A program made the translations under genes and the position numbers. Source: Nocardioides sp. HDW12B (lineage in GTDB: Bacteria; Actinomycetota; Actinomycetes; Propionibacteriales; Nocardioidaceae). From it: a stretch of DNA of 64,000 bases. The notes beneath the pieces were generated by a model, which worked only from the letters and a program-made list of their open reading frames with translations, made no database searches and was not told where the DNA came from. This document shows positions 7,715-15,800 of this stretch, piece after piece. The stretch lies in NCBI RefSeq assembly GCF_011299595.1, contig NZ_CP049867.1, positions 2,542,001 through 2,606,000 of the forward strand, given 5' to 3'. How positions within the stretch are numbered: position 1 is the stretch's first letter; every line of letters begins with the position of its first letter.

Positions 7715-9118
7715 GTGTCGACCTCTCCGATGGACCACGACCATCACCAGCGCCTGCAGAAGAGCGCGCGCGACCACCTCTGGCTGCACTTCAGCCGCAT
7801 GGGTGCCTACAAGGACCACGACATGCCGATCATCGTCAAGGGTGACGGCGCCTACATCTGGGACGCCGAGGGCCGGCGCTACCTCGACGGCCTCGCCGGC
7901 CTCTTCGTCACCCAGGTGGGTCACGGCCGCGCCGAGCTCGCCGAGGCGGCCGCGAAGCAGGCCTCCACGCTCGCCTTCCACCCGCTGTGGTCCTACGCCC
8001 ACCCGGGCGCCATCGAGCTCGCCGAGCGGGTGGCGAACTACGCCCCCGGCGACCTGAACCGCGTCTTCTTCACCACCGGCGGCGGCGAGGCGGTCGAGTC
8101 GGCCTGGAAGCTGGCCAAGCACTACTTCAAGCTCACCGGCAAGCCGGGCAAGCACAAGGTCATCAGCCGGGCCGTGGCCTACCACGGCACCCCGCAGGGC
8201 GCGCTCTCCATCACCGGCATCCCCGGGATGAAGGAGCCCTTCGAGCCGCTGGTGCCCTCGACGTTCCGGGTGCCCAACACCAACTTCTACCGCGCGCCCG
8301 ACGCCTTCCAGAACGGCAGCGACGGCGACCTCGAGGCGTTCGGCCGCTACGCCGCGGACCGCATCGCCGAGGCCATCGAGATGGAGGGCCCCGACACCGT
8401 CGCCGCAGTCTTCCTCGAGCCGGTGCAGAACTCCGGCGGCTGCTTCCCGCCCCCGCCGGGCTACTTCCAGCGGGTCCGCGAGATCTGCGACGAGTACGAC
8501 GTGCTGCTGGTCTCCGACGAGGTCATCTGCGCCTTCGGTCGGCTCGGCCACATGTTCGGTGCCGAGCGCTACGGCTACCAGCCCGACATCATCACCTGCG
8601 CCAAGGGCCTGACCTCGGGCTACTCCCCGCTGGGGGCGATGATCGCCAGCGACCGCCTGATGGCGCCGTTCCTGGACGGCACGACCACGTTCCTCCACGG
8701 CTACACCTTCGGCGGCCACCCGGTCTCGACCGCGGTCGCGATGGCGAACCTCGACATCTTCGAGCGCGAGGACCTGCTCGGCAACGTGCAGCGCAACGAG
8801 GGCGCCTTCCGCACGACGCTGGAGAAGCTGAAGGACCTGCCGATCGTGGGCGACGTCCGCGGCGACGGCTACTTCTACGGCATCGAGCTGGTCAAGGACA
8901 AGGAGACCAAGGAGACATTCGACGAGGCCGAGTCGGAGAAGCTGCTGCGCGGCTTCCTGTCCCGGGCGCTCTACGAGGGCGGCCTCTACTGCCGCGCCGA
9001 CGACCGGGGCGACCCGGTCATCCAGCTCTCCCCGCCGCTGATCTGCGACCAGTCGCACTTCGACGAGATGGAGGAGATCCTCCGCAAGGTGCTCTCCGAG
9101 GCCTGGGACATGTTGTGA
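7715..9118 (+). CDS. class III PLP aminotransferase, likely putrescine/diamine transaminase
   Basis: Transfers the amino group of a diamine (probably putrescine) to a keto acid, producing 4-aminobutanal for PatD. The fold-type I motifs are clear: TTGGGEAVESAWKLA for cofactor phosphate binding, DEVICAFGRLG, and the PLP lysine in TCAKGLTSGYSPLG. Length (467 residues) and pattern fit the SpuC/omega-aminotransferase group; substrate range cannot be fixed from sequence. The GTG at 7715 is preferred because AGGAG sits 6 bases upstream; an ATG follows five codons later. A strong bidirectional terminator lies after the gene. Confidence 0.88.
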   Translation: MSTSPMDHDHHQRLQKSARDHLWLHFSRMGAYKDHDMPIIVKGDGAYIWDAEGRRYLDGLAGLFVTQVGHGRAELAEAAAKQASTLAFHPLWSYAHPGAIELAERVANYAPGDLNRVFFTTGGGEAVESAWKLAKHYFKLTGKPGKHKVISRAVAYHGTPQGALSITGIPGMKEPFEPLVPSTFRVPNTNFYRAPDAFQNGSDGDLEAFGRYAADRIAEAIEMEGPDTVAAVFLEPVQNSGGCFPPPPGYFQRVREICDEYDVLLVSDEVICAFGRLGHMFGAERYGYQPDIITCAKGLTSGYSPLGAMIASDRLMAPFLDGTTTFLHGYTFGGHPVSTAVAMANLDIFEREDLLGNVQRNEGAFRTTLEKLKDLPIVGDVRGDGYFYGIELVKDKETKETFDEAESEKLLRGFLSRALYEGGLYCRADDRGDPVIQLSPPLICDQSHFDEMEEILRKVLSEAWDML

Positions 9119-9164
9119 GGCCCTGACCTCGCACCCCGACCTCCCCGATGCGATGGGGTGGATC

Positions 9165-9205
9165 GGAACGGCCCCCGAACCCCTCCCAGGTCCGGGGGCC
9201 GTTCC
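9165..9205. terminator. bidirectional terminator between aminotransferase and transporter genes
   Basis: A perfect 13-bp inverted repeat, GGAACGGCCCCCG at 9165-9177 and its complement at 9193-9205, with a 15-base loop. It lies between the convergent ends of the aminotransferase gene and the permease operon, so it can serve both strands. Confidence 0.8.
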
Positions 9206-9229
9206 TCTGTCCGTCGGGCGAGGACGGGG

Positions 9230-10051
9230 TCAGGCGACGGGGCGCTCGCGGATGCGGCGGACGACGGCGCTGCCGACGACCAGGCCGAGCGCGAGCAGGA
9301 ACATGATCGTGCCGATCACGTTGACCTGCATGGGGACGCCGCGCTGGGCCGCGCCCCAGACGTACATCGGGAACGTCACCGTCTGCCCGGAGTTCAGGTT
9401 CGTGATGATGAAGTCGTCGAAGGACAGCGAGAAGCTCAGCAGGGCGGCGGAGACGATGCCGGGCATCACCAGCGGGAAGGTCACCCGCCAGAAGGTCTGC
9501 AGCTCGTTGGCGTAGAGGTCGCCGGCCGCCTCCTCCAGGCGCGGGTCGAGGCCGGAGAGCCGGGCCTTGACCGTGATGACGACGAAGGACAGGCAGAACA
9601 TCACGTGGGCGATGAAGATCGTCCAGAAGCCGAGCTGACCGGCGAAGCCGGCGTTGACGAAGAGCGCCAGCAGCGACGAGCCGAGGACGATCTCGGGCGA
9701 GGCCATCGGCAGGAAGATCAGCAGGTTCGCCGTCGCCCTCCCGCGGAAGTGGTGGCGCACCATGGCGAAGGCCATGAGCGCGCCCAGCAGCGTCGCCAGC
9801 CCGGTGGCGAGCAGGCCGATCTGCAGGCTGGTCACCACCGAGTCGCACAGGTCGGGCCGCTCGCAGACGTTGAGCCAGTTGTCCATGGTGAAGCCGTCGT
9901 ACTCGTAGCCGATGCGGCTCGCCGGGTCGTTGAAGCTCATCAGCACGACGACGAAGATCGGCGTGAACATGTAGAGCAGCACCAGCAGGGCGAAGAGCAG
10001 CACCGCGTGCTCCCCCAGCCAGCTGCGCCCGCGCGTCACGACGCTGCTCAT
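9230..10051 (-). CDS. potC: polyamine ABC transporter permease (PotC type)
   Basis: Inner-membrane subunit of a spermidine/putrescine-type importer. The 273-residue product has about six hydrophobic helices and the permease coupling loop around EAAGDLYANELQTFWRVTFPLVMPGI, the EAA motif that docks on the ATPase. The N-terminal LLYMFTPIFVVVLMSFND matches the PotC pattern. It is the last gene of a four-gene operon (binding protein, ATPase, two permeases) and overlaps the other permease by ATGA. Named by type; the exact polyamine transported is not proven. Confidence 0.88.
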   Translation of the reverse strand: MSSVVTRGRSWLGEHAVLLFALLVLLYMFTPIFVVVLMSFNDPASRIGYEYDGFTMDNWLNVCERPDLCDSVVTSLQIGLLATGLATLLGALMAFAMVRHHFRGRATANLLIFLPMASPEIVLGSSLLALFVNAGFAGQLGFWTIFIAHVMFCLSFVVITVKARLSGLDPRLEEAAGDLYANELQTFWRVTFPLVMPGIVSAALLSFSLSFDDFIITNLNSGQTVTFPMYVWGAAQRGVPMQVNVIGTIMFLLALGLVVGSAVVRRIRERPVA

Positions 10052-10953
10052 ACGAGGTCCTCCGTGCCGGCGCGACGGACGTAGACCAGCACCATCGCCA
10101 CGATGATCACCATGAGCGAGACCGACATGGCCGCTGCCGTCGGCAGGGCGCCGGCGGCGAAGAGGTCCTGGATCTCGTTGCCGACCATGCGGGTGCGCGG
10201 GTTCCCGAGCAGCTCGGAGTTGATGTAGTCGCCGGCGGCGGGGATGAAGGTCAGCAGCGTGCCCGCGACCAGGCCGGGCAGGGCCAGCGGCAGCGTGACC
10301 AGCCGGAAGGTCTGGAACGGCGAGGCGTAGAGGTCCTGCCCGGCCTCCATCAGACGCGGGTCGACCTTCTCGAGGCTGGCGTAGAGCGGCAGCACCATGA
10401 AGGGCAGGAAGTTGTAGGTCAGCCCGGTGATCACCGCGAACGGCGTGGCGAGCAGGCGGACGCCGTCGACGAACGGCACGGCGTTGAGGGCGTCGACGAG
10501 GAAGCTGGTGTCACCCAGCAGCAGCTTCCAGGACAGCGTGCGGATGAGGAAGCTGGTGAAGAACGGCGCGATGACCGCCACCAGCATGAGGTTGCGGTAC
10601 TTCCCCGCCTTGAACGCGATGGCGTAGGCGAGCGGGAACCCCAGCAGGACGCAGGCGATCGTCGCCGCCAGCGCGTAGAGGAACGAGCGCACGAAGGTGC
10701 CGCCGTACTCGCTGATCATGTCGGTGTAGTTCGAGAAGGCCCACGTCATCGGGTAGCCCGTGGCGATCGAGCCGGCCGGGTCGTAGAGGCTGCTCGCGAC
10801 CAGGGTGAAGGTCGGGACGAGGAAGAACAGCAGCAGCCACACGCTGCCCGGGACCATCAGCAGGTAGCCGGTCAGGCCCCGACGCTGCTGGTCGGGCTCG
10901 GGCGTCGCGGCGACCGGGCCGCCCGGTGCGGGCACGTGGCCGACGGCCGCCAT
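10048..10953 (-). CDS. potB: polyamine ABC transporter permease (PotB type)
   Basis: The second membrane subunit of the importer, 301 residues. After a short cytoplasmic, proline-rich N terminus come helices beginning YLLMVPGSVWLLLFFLVPTF, typical of PotB. The EAA loop reads MEAGQDLYASPFQTFRLVTLPLALPGL. The start overlaps the ATPase stop by one base (TGATG) and the end overlaps potC by four, so the set is translated as a coupled unit. Confidence 0.88.
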   Translation of the reverse strand: MAAVGHVPAPGGPVAATPEPDQQRRGLTGYLLMVPGSVWLLLFFLVPTFTLVASSLYDPAGSIATGYPMTWAFSNYTDMISEYGGTFVRSFLYALAATIACVLLGFPLAYAIAFKAGKYRNLMLVAVIAPFFTSFLIRTLSWKLLLGDTSFLVDALNAVPFVDGVRLLATPFAVITGLTYNFLPFMVLPLYASLEKVDPRLMEAGQDLYASPFQTFRLVTLPLALPGLVAGTLLTFIPAAGDYINSELLGNPRTRMVGNEIQDLFAAGALPTAAAMSVSLMVIIVAMVLVYVRRAGTEDLV

Positions 10954-12080
10954 CAGCCCTCGTCCTCCGGGTCGGCCCCCGCCGTCGCGTCCTGGGCCGA
11001 GTCGAGCAGGAAGGTGTGCTCCGACGACCAGGTCAGCACCGCCTCGTCACCGACGCCGAAGCTGTCCTGCCCACCGGTGTTCTGCTCGAAGACCATGAGC
11101 TCCTGGCCCCACGGCATGCGGAGCAGGTACTGCGTGCTCACGCCCACGAAGCTGACGTCGGTGACCCGGCCGCCGGTGAGCGCGTTCTCGCCGTCGGGGG
11201 CGGCGTCCCCGGCCCGGTGCAGCCGGATCTTCTCCGGGCGTACGCCGAGCCACGCGTCGCCGGAGCGCACCGACGAGGTGACGTGGGTGGCGCGGATCCG
11301 GGAGCCCTGCACGTCGACGTGGACCTCCTCGTCGCTGGCCTGGACGATCGAGCCCTGGATGAGGTTCGACTGGCCGAGGAAGTTCGCCACGAAGGTGGTC
11401 TGGGGGTGCTCGTAGAGCTCGCCGGGGGCGCCCATCTGCTCGATGCGCCCGGCGTTCATCACCGCGATGGTGTCGGCCATGGTCATGGCCTCCTCCTGGT
11501 CGTGGGTGACGTGGATGAAGGTGATGCCGACCTCGGTCTGGATCCGCTTCAGCTCGATCTGCATGCCGCGGCGCAGCTTGAGGTCGAGCGCGCCGAGCGG
11601 CTCGTCGAGCAGCAGCACCTGCGGCCGGTTGATGAGGGCGCGCGCCAGCGCCACCCGCTGCTGCTGGCCGCCGGACAGCTGGGCCGGGCGACGCTCGGCG
11701 TACTGCTGGAGCTGGACGAGCTCGAGCATCTCGCCGACGCGGGTCTTGATGTCCTTGGCCTTGGTGCGACGCAGGCCGAAGGCGACGTTCTCGAAGATCG
11801 ACAGGTGCGGGAAGAGCGCATAGCTCTGGAACACCGTGTTCACGGGCCGCTTGTAGGTCTTGAGGTCGGTGATGTCCTCCTCGCCGAGCCTGATGCGCCC
11901 CTGCGTGGGCCGCTCGAGGCCGGCCACCATGCGCAGCGTGGTCGTCTTGCCGCAGCCCGAGGCGCCGAGCAGGGCGAAGAACGCGCCCTGGGGGATGGTC
12001 AGGCTGAGGTCGTCCACCGCCACGAAGTCACCGAAGCGCTTCGTGACGCCCTCGATCCGCAGGTCGTCCGAGCCGGCCAC
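10953..12080 (-). CDS. potA: polyamine ABC transporter ATP-binding protein (PotA type)
   Basis: Cytoplasmic ATPase driving the importer, 375 residues. It has the Walker A loop GASGCGKTT, Q-loop VFQSYALFPHL, signature LSGGQQQRVALARAL, Walker B VLLLDEPLGALD and switch histidine HVTHDQEEA. The C-terminal third is the TOBE domain typical of PotA and MalK-type ATPases. The open frame extends far upstream, but the GTG at 12080 starts the family sequence and overlaps the stop of the binding-protein gene by one base. Confidence 0.93.
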   Translation of the reverse strand: MAGSDDLRIEGVTKRFGDFVAVDDLSLTIPQGAFFALLGASGCGKTTTLRMVAGLERPTQGRIRLGEEDITDLKTYKRPVNTVFQSYALFPHLSIFENVAFGLRRTKAKDIKTRVGEMLELVQLQQYAERRPAQLSGGQQQRVALARALINRPQVLLLDEPLGALDLKLRRGMQIELKRIQTEVGITFIHVTHDQEEAMTMADTIAVMNAGRIEQMGAPGELYEHPQTTFVANFLGQSNLIQGSIVQASDEEVHVDVQGSRIRATHVTSSVRSGDAWLGVRPEKIRLHRAGDAAPDGENALTGGRVTDVSFVGVSTQYLLRMPWGQELMVFEQNTGGQDSFGVGDEAVLTWSSEHTFLLDSAQDATAGADPEDEG

Positions 12081-13288
12081 TAGCCCATCGCCCGGGAGAA
12101 GTCGGTGTCGTACTGCTTCGCGGTCGCGTCGTCGATCGACTTGAACGAGAACGTCTGCGACATCAGGTCGTCGTCGGGGAAGATCAGTGGCGCGTCCACG
12201 AGCTCGGGGTCGATCTTCTCCATCGCCTCGCGGGCCCCCTCGACGGGACAGATGTAGTTGACCCAGGCGGCAAGCGTGGCGGCCACCTCGGGCTCGTAGT
12301 AGTAGTTCATGAGGGCCTCGGCGTTGGCCTTGTGCTCGGCCTTGTTCGGCACCAGCATGTTGTCGGACCACAGCGAGACGCCCTCCTCGGGGAGGACCCA
12401 CTTGATGTCCGGGTTGTCGTACTGCATCGCGATGACGTCGCCGGACCAGGCCTCGCAGGCCACGATGTCGCCCTTGTTGAGGTCCTCGACGTAGTCGTTG
12501 CCCGTGAAGCGTCGGATCTGGCCGTTGTCGACGTACTTCTCGAGCTCCTCGATGGCGGCGCCCCACTCGTCGTCGGAGAAGTCCACCGGGTCGGCCCCGA
12601 CGAGCTTGAGCATGAAGCCCATGGTGTCGCGCATCTCCGACAGCAGGCTGATCTTGCCCGACAGGTCGGAGCGGGTGAGCAGCTCCTCGAAGCTGCGGAC
12701 CTCGCCGGTGTAGGCGGCGTTGTAGGCGATGCCCGTCAGGCCGCTCTGCCACGGCACGGAGTAGTCGCGGTTGGGGTCCCAGTCGGGGCTCTTGAGGCTC
12801 GCGACGATGTTGTTGTCGACGTTCGGGATGTTGGCGTGGTCGAGCTTCTGCAGCCAGCCGAGGTTGACCAGGCGGGCGGCCATCCAGTCGGTGAGCGTCA
12901 TGATGTCGCGCCCGATGGGCTGGCAGTCGCCGAGCTGGTTTTGGATCTTGGCGAAGAACTCGTTGTTGTCGTTGACGTCCGGGGTGTAGTTGACGTCGAT
13001 GCCGCTCTGGTCCTCGAAGGCCTCCAGCGACGGCATGCGCTTGCCCTTGACGTCGATGTACTCCGGCCAGTTGCTGAACTCGAGAACCTTCTCCGACGAG
13101 GACTTGTCCTCCGAGGTGCAGGACTCGGCGGTCTGCACGGTGCCCTCGGTGCCGCAGGCGCTGAGCAGCGCCGGGAGGCCGAGGCCGAGGCCGCCGACGG
13201 CCGAGCCGCGCAGGAAGCTGCGCCGTCCGACGGGTCCGAGGGCCTTGAGGTCCACCAGCTGCCGGTGGCTGATCGCGGGGCGAGGCAT
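12080..13288 (-). CDS. polyamine-binding lipoprotein of the ABC importer (PotD type)
   Basis: Extracellular substrate-binding protein, 402 residues. The N terminus has a twin-arginine motif (GRRSFLRG) before a hydrophobic stretch and the lipobox LSAC, so it is probably exported by Tat and lipid-anchored. The mature part begins with the PotD-like FSNWPEYID. Further family segments include PWQSGLTGIAYNA, LLSEMRDTMGFML and MNYYYEPEVAA. The ATG at 13288 has GGAGGAAACG just upstream. It is the first gene of the importer operon, divergent from the Lrp gene. Confidence 0.92.
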   Translation of the reverse strand: MPRPAISHRQLVDLKALGPVGRRSFLRGSAVGGLGLGLPALLSACGTEGTVQTAESCTSEDKSSSEKVLEFSNWPEYIDVKGKRMPSLEAFEDQSGIDVNYTPDVNDNNEFFAKIQNQLGDCQPIGRDIMTLTDWMAARLVNLGWLQKLDHANIPNVDNNIVASLKSPDWDPNRDYSVPWQSGLTGIAYNAAYTGEVRSFEELLTRSDLSGKISLLSEMRDTMGFMLKLVGADPVDFSDDEWGAAIEELEKYVDNGQIRRFTGNDYVEDLNKGDIVACEAWSGDVIAMQYDNPDIKWVLPEEGVSLWSDNMLVPNKAEHKANAEALMNYYYEPEVAATLAAWVNYICPVEGAREAMEKIDPELVDAPLIFPDDDLMSQTFSFKSIDDATAKQYDTDFSRAMG

Positions 13289-13383
13289 GGTCGTTTCCTC
13301 CACGGTCGTGATTCTGCGGAAAGCACCGGTTCCGAGCCAGGTGATGCTCAGGATGGTTCCATGTCGAGCGCCGATCGACAAGG

Positions 13384-13419
13384 GATTCCGTCGTGCCGTA
13401 ACCCGATTGCCACGGAATC
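13384..13419. promoter_or_regulatory. palindromic operator-like element upstream of the importer and Lrp genes
   Basis: An 8-bp dyad GATTCCGT (13384-13391) and ACGGAATC (13412-13419) separated by 20 bases. Its left part, CCGTCGTGCCGTAACC at 13388-13403, matches 14 of 16 bases in the patD/aminotransferase region at 7614-7629. It sits midway between the divergent importer and regulator starts, where an autoregulating Lrp protein would be expected to bind. Confidence 0.5.
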
Positions 13420-13479
13420 AATCGGATCGTTACACGAAGGTCTTTGACCTCGTCGGTGGTCGATGTGAGGATCACGATC

Positions 13480-13962
13480 ATGACCAAGAGCTCCGGGCGG
13501 TCCGACCGGTCCCGCACCTCCCTCGACGAGGTGTCCAAGGCGATCATCGCCGAGCTGCAGCAGGACGGGCGCCGCTCGTACGCCGCCATCGGCAAGGTGG
13601 TCGGGCTGAGCGAGGCCGCCGTGCGCCAGCGGGTGCAGCGCCTCATCGACAACGGTGTCATGCAGGTCGTCGCCGTCACCGACCCGACCGAGCTCGGCTT
13701 CAGCCGCCAGGCCATGATCGGCGTCCGCGCCACCGGCGACCTCGGGCCCGTCGCCGACGCCCTGGTCGCGATGGAGGAGGTCGACTACGTCGTCGTGGTC
13801 GCCGGCTCCTTCGACCTGCTGGTCGAGGTGGTCGCCGAGAGCGACGAGCACCTGCTCGACATCGTCTCCCAGCAGATCCGCGCCATCCCGTCGGTCGTGA
13901 GCACCGAGACCTTCGTCTACCTGCGCCTGAAGAAGCAGACCTACTCGTGGGGCGTGCGCTGA
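13480..13962 (+). CDS. Lrp/AsnC-family transcriptional regulator
   Basis: A 160-residue regulator. The N-terminal winged helix-turn-helix reads DEVSKAIIAELQQDGRRSYAAIG with recognition helix SEAAVRQRVQRL. The C-terminal RAM domain (about residues 75-150) binds amino-acid-like effectors and drives oligomerisation. The ATG at 13480 follows GAGGA by about 8 bases; the open frame upstream starts at a poor TTG. It lies inside the polyamine locus, divergent from the importer and overlapping the oxidoreductase gene, so it most likely controls this locus. Confidence 0.92.
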   Translation: MTKSSGRSDRSRTSLDEVSKAIIAELQQDGRRSYAAIGKVVGLSEAAVRQRVQRLIDNGVMQVVAVTDPTELGFSRQAMIGVRATGDLGPVADALVAMEEVDYVVVVAGSFDLLVEVVAESDEHLLDIVSQQIRAIPSVVSTETFVYLRLKKQTYSWGVR

Positions 13963-15335
13963 GCGCGCCGGAGTCGCTCTGGTCGGCCACGCTCGACGAG
14001 CCGCCGGTCGTCCGGGCGCCGCTCGCCGGCGACGTCTCGTGCGACGTCGTGGTCGTCGGCGGCGGCTACACCGGCCTGTGGACGGCGTACTACCTGCTGG
14101 AGGCGGCCCCGCACCTCAGCGTCGTCGTCCTCGAGGCCGAGACCGCCGGGTTCGGCGCGTCGGGCCGCAACGGCGGCTGGTGCTCGGCACTCTTCCCGAT
14201 GTCGCCCGAGCGGCTCGCGGCGCTGCCCGGCTCGGACCGCGCCGCCGCGCAGGCGCAGCACGCCGCGATGCGCGACGCCGTCGACGAGATCGGGCGGGTG
14301 GCGGCCGCCGAGGGCATCGACGCCGGCTTCCACAAGGGCGGCACCGTGGTGGTCGCCCGCACCGACGTGCAGCTCGAGCGCGCCCGGGCCGAGGTCGAGC
14401 ACGCCCGGTCCTGGGGTCGCGGTCCCGACGACCTGCGGCTGCTGGACGCCGCCGAGGCCAGCACGATGCTGGCGGCCGAGGGAGTGCGCGGCGGCACCTT
14501 CACCCCCGACTGCGCGGTCGTCCACCCCGCCCGGCTCGTGCGTGGCCTGGCCCACGCTGTCGAGCGTCGCGGCGGTGTGATCCACGAGCACTCCCGCGCC
14601 CTGCGGCTGTCCCCCGGCCTGGTCGAGGCCGAGCGCGGCCGGGTCCGGGCGCGGTACGTCGTGCGCGCCACGGAGGGCTACACGCCCGGGCTGGCCGGCC
14701 AGCGGCGAGCCGTGGTGCCCGTCTACTCGCTCGTGGTGGCGACGGAGCCGCTGGGTGAGGAGCGGTGGCGCGAGATCGGGCTCGCGGACCGGCCGAGCTT
14801 CAGCGAGCACCGCCACCTCATCGTCTACGGCCAGCGCACCGGGGACGGGCGGCTCGTCTTCGGCGGCCGCGGCGCGCCGTACCACTTCGGCTCGGCGGTG
14901 GCTCCCGGCTTCGACCGCGACGAGCGGGTCTGGGCCTCCCTGCGCGAGGCCGTGGTCGAGATGTTCCCGACGCTGCGCGGGGTGGGCTTCAGCCACGCCT
15001 GGGGCGGGCCGCTGGGCGTCGCCCGCGACTGGTGCGCCTCGGTCGGGCTGGACCGCTCGACGGGGCTGGGCTGGGCCGGCGGCTACGTCGGCGACGGCGT
15101 GAGCACCACCAACCTGGCCGGGCGCACGCTGCGCGACCTCGTGCTCGGGCGGGCGAGCGACCTGACGCGGCTGCCCTGGGTGCAGCACCGCTCGCCGCGC
15201 TGGGAGCCCGAGCCGCTGCGGTGGACCGGGATCAACGCCGGGCTGCGGGCGATGACGATGGCCGACCACGAGGAGCGGTTGACCGGTCGCCCCTCCGTCG
15301 TGGCCCGCGCGATGGCCCCCTTCCTGGGCCACTGA
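13947..15335 (+). CDS. FAD-dependent amine oxidoreductase (PuuB/DadA-like)
   Basis: A 462-residue flavoprotein of the DAO family. The FAD-binding CDVVVVGGGYTGLWTAYYL lies near the N terminus with acidic VLEAE at the end of the second strand, followed by GFGASGRNGGW, the flavin segment seen in gamma-glutamylputrescine oxidase-like enzymes. The C-terminal GGYVGDGVSTTNLAGRTL is the second FAD contact. It probably oxidises a polyamine or its derivative. The GTG at 13947 overlaps the Lrp gene by 16 bases; no ATG precedes the Rossmann motif, so the start is less certain. Confidence 0.85.
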   Translation: MGRALSAPESLWSATLDEPPVVRAPLAGDVSCDVVVVGGGYTGLWTAYYLLEAAPHLSVVVLEAETAGFGASGRNGGWCSALFPMSPERLAALPGSDRAAAQAQHAAMRDAVDEIGRVAAAEGIDAGFHKGGTVVVARTDVQLERARAEVEHARSWGRGPDDLRLLDAAEASTMLAAEGVRGGTFTPDCAVVHPARLVRGLAHAVERRGGVIHEHSRALRLSPGLVEAERGRVRARYVVRATEGYTPGLAGQRRAVVPVYSLVVATEPLGEERWREIGLADRPSFSEHRHLIVYGQRTGDGRLVFGGRGAPYHFGSAVAPGFDRDERVWASLREAVVEMFPTLRGVGFSHAWGGPLGVARDWCASVGLDRSTGLGWAGGYVGDGVSTTNLAGRTLRDLVLGRASDLTRLPWVQHRSPRWEPEPLRWTGINAGLRAMTMADHEERLTGRPSVVARAMAPFLGH

Positions 15336-15338
15336 GCC

Positions 15339-15797
15339 TCACGCGTCGGTGACCGGCTCGAGCCCGGCCACGAGCGGGGCGGTCGCCGGTGCCTCGCCCT
15401 CGTAGCAGAAGGCCGCCAGCGCGACGGTCCCCCGGATCCGGGTGCGGACCTCCCCGGTCACCGGGAAGACGTAGCAGCGCTCGCCCCGCAGCTCGGGAGC
15501 CTGCGGGGTCCGGTCGGCCACCGCGCCGTACGCCTCCGCGAACGCTGCGTTGCCGCTGCGCCAGCGCTCGCGCACCTCGCTCTCCACGACCCCGGCCCTC
15601 AGCCAGCCCTCGACGACGTCGTAGGGCAGGCTCTCGACCTGCTGCCGCGCGTCGGCCGCCCGCTCCTCGGCGCGCGCGACCGGCGCGAAGTCACGGTGCC
15701 GGTCGTACGCCGCCTCGACCTGAGTCAGCGCGAAGGCCAGCCCGACCGCGACGCAGACCCGGAACACCGGCGGCAGCGACCGGAACCCCTCGCTCAC
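15339..15797 (-). CDS. small anchored or secreted protein of unknown function
   Basis: A 152-residue product I cannot assign. Residues 10-25 (VFRVCVAVGLAFALTQ) form one hydrophobic segment, a signal anchor or uncleaved signal. An alanine- and arginine-rich helical region follows (RAEERAADARQQVESL), then a short domain with two cysteines (GERCYVFP and AAFCYEG). It starts three bases after the propionyl-CoA synthetase stop and is probably the last gene of that operon, facing the oxidoreductase gene tail to tail. Confidence 0.6.
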   Translation of the reverse strand: MSEGFRSLPPVFRVCVAVGLAFALTQVEAAYDRHRDFAPVARAEERAADARQQVESLPYDVVEGWLRAGVVESEVRERWRSGNAAFAEAYGAVADRTPQAPELRGERCYVFPVTGEVRTRIRGTVALAAFCYEGEAPATAPLVAGLEPVTDA

Positions 15798-15800
15798 GGG

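Noticed and set aside
10953-13733. Apparent 926-residue fusion ending in the polyamine ATPase
   Set aside because: The N-terminal 550 residues are an out-of-frame reading of the binding-protein gene and its promoter; family sequence starts only at the GTG at 12080.
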